From NCBI GenBank assembly GCA_003133265.1, contig PKWQ01000123.1, positions 1 to 18,728 of the forward strand: 18,728 nt of DNA, in the 5' to 3' direction. This document shows, one piece after another, positions 15,206-18,728 of this stretch (positions are counted from its first letter, which is position 1; each line of letters opens with the position of its first letter). Origin of the DNA: Acetobacteraceae bacterium. Lineage in GTDB: Bacteria > Pseudomonadota > Alphaproteobacteria > Acetobacterales > Acetobacteraceae. Below the pieces are notes generated by a model. It did not search any database and was not told the DNA's origin. It saw only the letters and a list, made by a program, of their open reading frames with translations. A program made the position numbers and the translations under genes.

Positions 15206-16798
15206 CTATGCGGCCGCGTCCTCGCGGATCATCGCCGCGCCCTTCTCGCCGATCATGATGGTCGGGGCGTTGGTATTGCCGGTGGTCAGCGTCGGCATCA
15301 CCGACGCGTCGATCACCCGCAGCCCGCCGATGCCATGCACGCGCAGCCGGGAATCGACCACCGCGTTCGTCCCCTCGCCCATCCGGCAGGTGCCGATGGG
15401 ATGGAAGATCGTGGTGCCGTAGCCACGGCAATATTCCGCCAGTGCCTCGTCGCTGGACACGCCGGGGCCGGGCACCATCTCCTCGACGCTGTGCTGCGCG
15501 AGGGCCGGCGCGGCGAAGATTTGCCGGGTCAGGCGGATGCCGGCGTTCAACACGCGCTGGTCGTTCGGGTCCGACAGATAGTTCGGCTTGATCACCGGCC
15601 GCGCCAGCGGATCGGCCGACACCGCCATGATGGTTCCCCGGCTGTCCGGCCGCACCGGGCAGATCGCCACCGTCATGCCGGGTTCGTGCTCCAGCGCGCC
15701 GAACTTGGTCGGATCGTAGCTCGCTGGCGTGAACAGCAATTGCAGGTCCGGGCTCGCCAGTTCCGCGCGCGAGCGGCAGAACGCCTGCGCGCTGGTAACG
15801 CCGAAGGTCAGCGCGCCGCGCCCCTGCACCGCAAAGCGCACCACCTCGCCGGCAAGCCGCAGGCCGCGCGACAGCTCGTTGATCGAGCGGGCCTGCTTTA
15901 CCCGGTGCTGGACGCGCGCGACGTAATGGTCCTGCAGATTGGCCCCGACGCCGGGGAGCGCGTGCAGCACCGGAACGCCGATCGATTGCAGATGCTCCGC
16001 CGGCCCGATGCCGGACACCTGCAACAGATGCGGCGAGTTCACCGAGCCGCCCGACAGGATCACTTCCCGGCTGACGCGCAGTTCGCGCTCCCGCCCGCCC
16101 TGGCGGAACGCGACGCCGACGCAGCGTTTGCCCTCGAACAGCAGCCGCGTGGCGATCGCGTTGGTCTCCACCCGCAGATTGGCCCGCCCCTTGGCGGCGG
16201 CCAGGAAGGTCCGCGCGGTCGAGCCGCGAAAGCGGCCGAGGCGGGTCATCTGCGAGTAGCCGACGCCTTCCTGCTGCTCGCCGTTCAGATCCTTGCGGAA
16301 CGTTAAGCCGGCCTGCTGCGCGGCCTCGACGAACCGGTGCGTCAGCGGCAGGATCGTGCGGTAGTCCTCGACCTGCAACGGCCCGCCCTTGCCACGATAG
16401 GGGCCGTCGCCGGACACGTAATGCTCGGACTGCTTGAAGTAGGGCAGCACGTCCTCGAAGCTCCAGCCCCGGCAGCCCATCTGCGCCCAGCCGTCGAAAT
16501 CGGCCGGATTGCCGCGGACATAAAGCATGCCGTTGATCGAGCTGGACCCGCCCAGCACCCGCCCGCGCGGCCAGTGGATCGACCGGCCGGCGGTGCCCGG
16601 CTCCGGTTCGGAGCCGTAATTGTAGTTGACCAGCGGGTTATACAGCAGCTTCAGGATGCCGGCGGGGATATGGATCCAGGGATGCCAGTCGCGCGGCCCG
16701 GCTTCCAGCAGAACCACCCGCGCGCCGGTCTCGCTCAGCCGGCTGGCGACGACGCAGCCGGCCGAGCCGGCGCCGATGACCACGTAATCCGCATCCAT
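15206..16798 (-). CDS. GMC family oxidoreductase (choline dehydrogenase-like flavoenzyme)
   Basis: A 530-residue FAD-dependent alcohol dehydrogenase or oxidase of the glucose-methanol-choline family. The N-terminal VIGAGSAGCVVASRL is the dinucleotide-binding Rossmann motif and LLEAG the ribose-binding strand end. GRVLGGSSSINGMLYVRG is GMC signature 1 and GGSVNSPHLLQVSGIGP signature 2. The catalytic pair is His466 (IFHPIGTCRMG) and Asn510 (TGNTNAPT). The position that carries a covalent FAD link in choline oxidase (SSHN) is SSIN here, so FAD is probably not covalently bound. There is no signal peptide, so it is likely cytoplasmic. The substrate is unknown; choline is only one option among primary alcohols. 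It diverges from an MFS transporter, perhaps supplying its substrate. Confidence 0.93.
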   Translation of the reverse strand: MDADYVVIGAGSAGCVVASRLSETGARVVLLEAGPRDWHPWIHIPAGILKLLYNPLVNYNYGSEPEPGTAGRSIHWPRGRVLGGSSSINGMLYVRGNPADFDGWAQMGCRGWSFEDVLPYFKQSEHYVSGDGPYRGKGGPLQVEDYRTILPLTHRFVEAAQQAGLTFRKDLNGEQQEGVGYSQMTRLGRFRGSTARTFLAAAKGRANLRVETNAIATRLLFEGKRCVGVAFRQGGRERELRVSREVILSGGSVNSPHLLQVSGIGPAEHLQSIGVPVLHALPGVGANLQDHYVARVQHRVKQARSINELSRGLRLAGEVVRFAVQGRGALTFGVTSAQAFCRSRAELASPDLQLLFTPASYDPTKFGALEHEPGMTVAICPVRPDSRGTIMAVSADPLARPVIKPNYLSDPNDQRVLNAGIRLTRQIFAAPALAQHSVEEMVPGPGVSSDEALAEYCRGYGTTIFHPIGTCRMGEGTNAVVDSRLRVHGIGGLRVIDASVMPTLTTGNTNAPTIMIGEKGAAMIREDAAA

Positions 16799-16844
16799 GT
16801 CCTGTCCACCCTCGGATCGTTGTGCCGACCTGCGGCTTCTCTCG

Positions 16845-16902
16845 GCTTGGCGTTATCGCGCGCCGCTTGGCATTCGTTCTCCGACCGTGGCACGGGCTTG
16901 GC
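16845..16902 (+). repeat. Three helically phased direct repeats of GCTTGGC
   Basis: GCTTGGC occurs at 16845, 16865 and 16896, all in the same orientation. The offsets of 20 and 31 bases are close to two and three DNA turns, so the copies face the same side of the helix. They lie in the divergent GMC/MFS control region and could be activator or repressor sites. Each is only seven bases, so this is tentative. Confidence 0.35.
16888..16902 (+). promoter_or_regulatory. Possible sigma54 promoter for the MFS transporter gene
   Basis: TGGCACGGGCTTGGC matches the -24/-12 pattern TGGCACG-N4-TTGC, with GG and GC at the required spacing and one mismatch. The start would be near 16914, with a leader of about 128 bases to the ATG at 17042. 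The match partly coincides with a palindrome, so it may instead be fortuitous. No sigma54 activator gene is seen in the window. Confidence 0.25.
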
Positions 16903-16908
16903 AAGCCC
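16894..16908. promoter_or_regulatory. Palindrome in the GMC/MFS divergent region, candidate operator
   Basis: GGGCTTGGCAAGCCC has perfect 7-base arms around one central base. It lies 96 bases upstream of the GMC start and 133 bases upstream of the MFS start, where a shared regulator could act on both genes. No regulator gene lies between them. No T-run follows on either strand, so it is not a terminator. Confidence 0.4.
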
Positions 16909-17041
16909 CTTCAGGACATGGCGGCGTTGGGCAGTCCGCCGCATTGCGGGCCATGGCGGACGGTGAGATGGTTATGCCAAGAGATGCATCCGCGACACCA
17001 AAATGACCAACAGGTGGGTGGGGGACAGAGAGGAAAGCAGA

Positions 17042-18268
17042 ATGTCCGTCGGCGCGAGCCAGCCCGAGTCCAGCTATGCCTGGTTCCGCCTTGCCGCTGC
17101 CGTGCTGCTGAGCACGCTGGGCGGGGTGGGCTTCTGGTCCGTGGTGGTCGTGCTGCCGGCGGTGCAGGCGGAGTTCGCGGTCGACCGCGCCGCCGCGTCG
17201 CTGCCCTACACGCTGACCATGCTCGGCTTCGCCTCCGGCGGCGTGCTGATGGGCAGGCTGGCGGACCGGTTCGGCGTCGCCGTGCCGGTGGTCGTCGGGG
17301 CGCTGGCGCTCAGTCTCGGCTATGTGCTGTCGGGCTTTGCCACCAGCCTATGGCAGTTCGCGCTGATCCATGGCCTGCTGATCGCCTTCCTGGGCAGTTC
17401 CGCCACCTTCGGCCCGCTGCTGGCCGACACCTCCCATTGGTTCACCCGCCGGCGCGGCATCGCCATGGCGCTCTGCGCCTCCGGCAATTATCTGGCCGGG
17501 ACGTTCTGGCCGCCGGTGGTGCAGCATATCATCGAGGTCGCCGGCTGGCGGCAGGCGCAGATCGTTATCGGCATCGCCTGCGCGATGACGATGCTGCCGC
17601 TGACCCTGGCGCTGCGCCGCAAGCCGCCGATGGTCCACATCGATATGGCCGCCCCGGTGGTGACGGGGGGCAGCCGCGGCGACGCCCTCGGCCTGCCGCC
17701 GAACGTGTTGCAGGCGCTGCTCGCGCTCGCCGGCGTGGCCTGCTGCGTGGCGATGTCGATGCCGCAGGTGCATATCGTCGCCTATTGCGGCGACCTCGGC
17801 TACGGCGTGGCGCGCGGCGCGCAGATGCTGTCGCTGATGCTGGGCTGCGGCATTATCAGCCGGCTGGCCTTCGGCCTGATCGCCGACCGGCTCGGCGGCC
17901 TGCCGACCCTGCTGCTGGGCTCGGGGCTGCAAGGATTGGCGCTGCTGTTATATCTGATGTTCGACGGACTGACGTCGCTGTATGTGATCTCCGCCCTGTT
18001 CGGCCTGTTCCAGGGCGGCATCGTGCCGAGCTACGCCTTGATCGTGCGCGAATATTTTCCGCCGAAAGAGGCCGGCACGCGCGTCGGCATCGTGCTGATG
18101 GCGACGATGCTCGGCATGGCGCTCGGCGGCTGGATGTCGGGGGCGATCTTCGACCTGACCGGCTCCTACCACGCCGCCTTCGCCAACGGCGTGGCCTGGA
18201 ACCTGCTGAACGGCGCGATCGCGCTGGGGCTGCTGCGGCGCAGCAGCCGGCAAATGGCGATCGCCTGA
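17042..18268 (+). CDS. MFS transporter (12 transmembrane segments)
   Basis: A 408-residue major facilitator protein of the inner membrane, in sequence style close to the oxalate/formate antiporter and monocarboxylate group. The loop between helices 2 and 3 carries the MFS motif GRLADRFG (71-78), echoed as GLIADRLG in the second half. The charged loop RRKPPMVH and a Gly/Ser-rich stretch divide the two six-helix halves. I choose the ATG at 17042, not the in-frame ATG at 17003, because GAGAGGAAAG lies just before it and the 13 extra residues are hydrophilic and not family-like. The substrate is unknown; its divergence from the GMC flavoenzyme suggests uptake of an alcohol or organic acid (inference). 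Confidence 0.9.
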   Translation: MSVGASQPESSYAWFRLAAAVLLSTLGGVGFWSVVVVLPAVQAEFAVDRAAASLPYTLTMLGFASGGVLMGRLADRFGVAVPVVVGALALSLGYVLSGFATSLWQFALIHGLLIAFLGSSATFGPLLADTSHWFTRRRGIAMALCASGNYLAGTFWPPVVQHIIEVAGWRQAQIVIGIACAMTMLPLTLALRRKPPMVHIDMAAPVVTGGSRGDALGLPPNVLQALLALAGVACCVAMSMPQVHIVAYCGDLGYGVARGAQMLSLMLGCGIISRLAFGLIADRLGGLPTLLLGSGLQGLALLLYLMFDGLTSLYVISALFGLFQGGIVPSYALIVREYFPPKEAGTRVGIVLMATMLGMALGGWMSGAIFDLTGSYHAAFANGVAWNLLNGAIALGLLRRSSRQMAIA

Positions 18269-18293
18269 CGATCCGCCCGTTAGCCGACCAGCA

Positions 18294-18728
18294 TCAGCCG
18301 ACCATCGTCAGACCGCCGCTGACGCTCAGCACCTGCGCGGTGACGTAATCCGAGCGCGGGCAGGAGAAGAACAGGATCGCGTCCGCCAGTTCCTGCGGCT
18401 TGGCGATGCGGCGGAACGGAATCGCCTTCTCCAGCGCAATTCTCAGCTTTTCGGGCTGGGCGGCGAACAGCGGCGTGTCCGTCGGGCCGGGGCAGACGCA
18501 GTTGACGGTGATCTTGTAGCGGGCGACCTCGCGCGCCAGCGACTTGGTAAAGGCGATCATCCCGCCCTTCGCCCCGGCATAGACCGTCTCGCCCAGGCTA
18601 CCGACGCGGCCGGCGTCGCTCGCCACATTGACGATCTTGCCATAGCCGCTCGCCGCCATGGCCGGCAGCAGTGCCTGGGTCAGCCGGATCGGGCCGCGCA
18701 GATTGATCGCCAGCACGCGGTCCATGAA
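18294..18728 (-). CDS. SDR family oxidoreductase, C-terminal part (N-terminus beyond the window)
   Basis: A short-chain dehydrogenase/reductase, FabG-like, of which about 144 C-terminal residues are in the window; the nucleotide-binding TGxxxGxG motif lies outside. Visible are INLRGPIRLTQALLPAM, then KIVNVASDAGRVGS with the catalytic Ser region, YAGAKGG with the YxxxK pair, and NCVCPGPTDTPLF. The C-terminus DYVTAQVLSVSGGLTMVG is typical. The sequence style recalls 2-hydroxycyclohexanecarboxyl-CoA dehydrogenases (BadH-like), but substrate cannot be fixed from this half. It converges on the MFS gene with 25 bases between them and no clear terminator. Confidence 0.88.
   Translation of the reverse strand, partial: FMDRVLAINLRGPIRLTQALLPAMAASGYGKIVNVASDAGRVGSLGETVYAGAKGGMIAFTKSLAREVARYKITVNCVCPGPTDTPLFAAQPEKLRIALEKAIPFRRIAKPQELADAILFFSCPRSDYVTAQVLSVSGGLTMVG

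Noticed and set aside
1..18728. CRISPR arrays, tRNA or rRNA genes, insertion sequences and attachment sites
   Set aside because: No regularly spaced repeats, cloverleaf-like segments, transposase genes or flanking target duplications were seen.

Overview
The window looks like a chromosomal segment from a high-GC alphaproteobacterium, probably of the Acetobacteraceae/Rhodospirillales type. This is inferred from the strong GC bias at third codon positions, Shine-Dalgarno sites of the GGAG/GGGGA kind, and gene families that are mostly alphaproteobacterial (a DUF6489 protein, a family-4 uracil-DNA glycosylase next to a soluble lytic transglycosylase). The species cannot be fixed from the sequence alone.

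Layout. Positions 1-5473 read rightward: the 3' end of a uracil-DNA glycosylase, a periplasmic lytic transglycosylase with a good sigma70-like promoter, moaB, a more AT-rich glycosyltransferase that looks inserted, and a PA0069-type radical SAM protein. A small DUF6489 gene reads leftward and diverges from a tandem pair of Lin0512 genes (5884-6579). From 15079 down to 6593 a leftward operon runs xre - hyfB - hyfC - hyfE - hyfF - hyfG - hyfI - LLM flavin oxidoreductase. Its first five genes are joined by overlapping stop and start codons, and the rest are separated by 11-44 bases. Upstream, a GMC (choline-dehydrogenase type) oxidoreductase reads leftward and diverges from an MFS transporter. 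A short-chain dehydrogenase, cut by the window edge, converges on the transporter.

The main discovery is the hyf-like operon. It encodes two antiporter-like proton-pump subunits (HyfB, HyfF), a HyfE membrane subunit, a NuoH-like subunit (HyfC), a fused NuoC-NuoD-like large subunit (HyfG) and a NuoB-like iron-sulfur subunit (HyfI). The large subunit lacks the cysteines that hold the nickel-iron centre: Ser209 and Ser212 stand in the proximal motif, and the distal CxxC is replaced by a CX5C tail. It therefore should not be a hydrogenase but a member of the energy-converting hydrogenase-related (Ehr) group between group 4 hydrogenases and respiratory complex I. No ferredoxin subunit (HyfA/HyfH), formate dehydrogenase or Hyp maturation gene is present. 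The electron donor and acceptor are unknown, and the flavin-dependent oxidoreductase at the operon's end is the nearest candidate partner. The small XRE regulator at the head of the operon, with an inverted repeat over its promoter, is a likely local controller.
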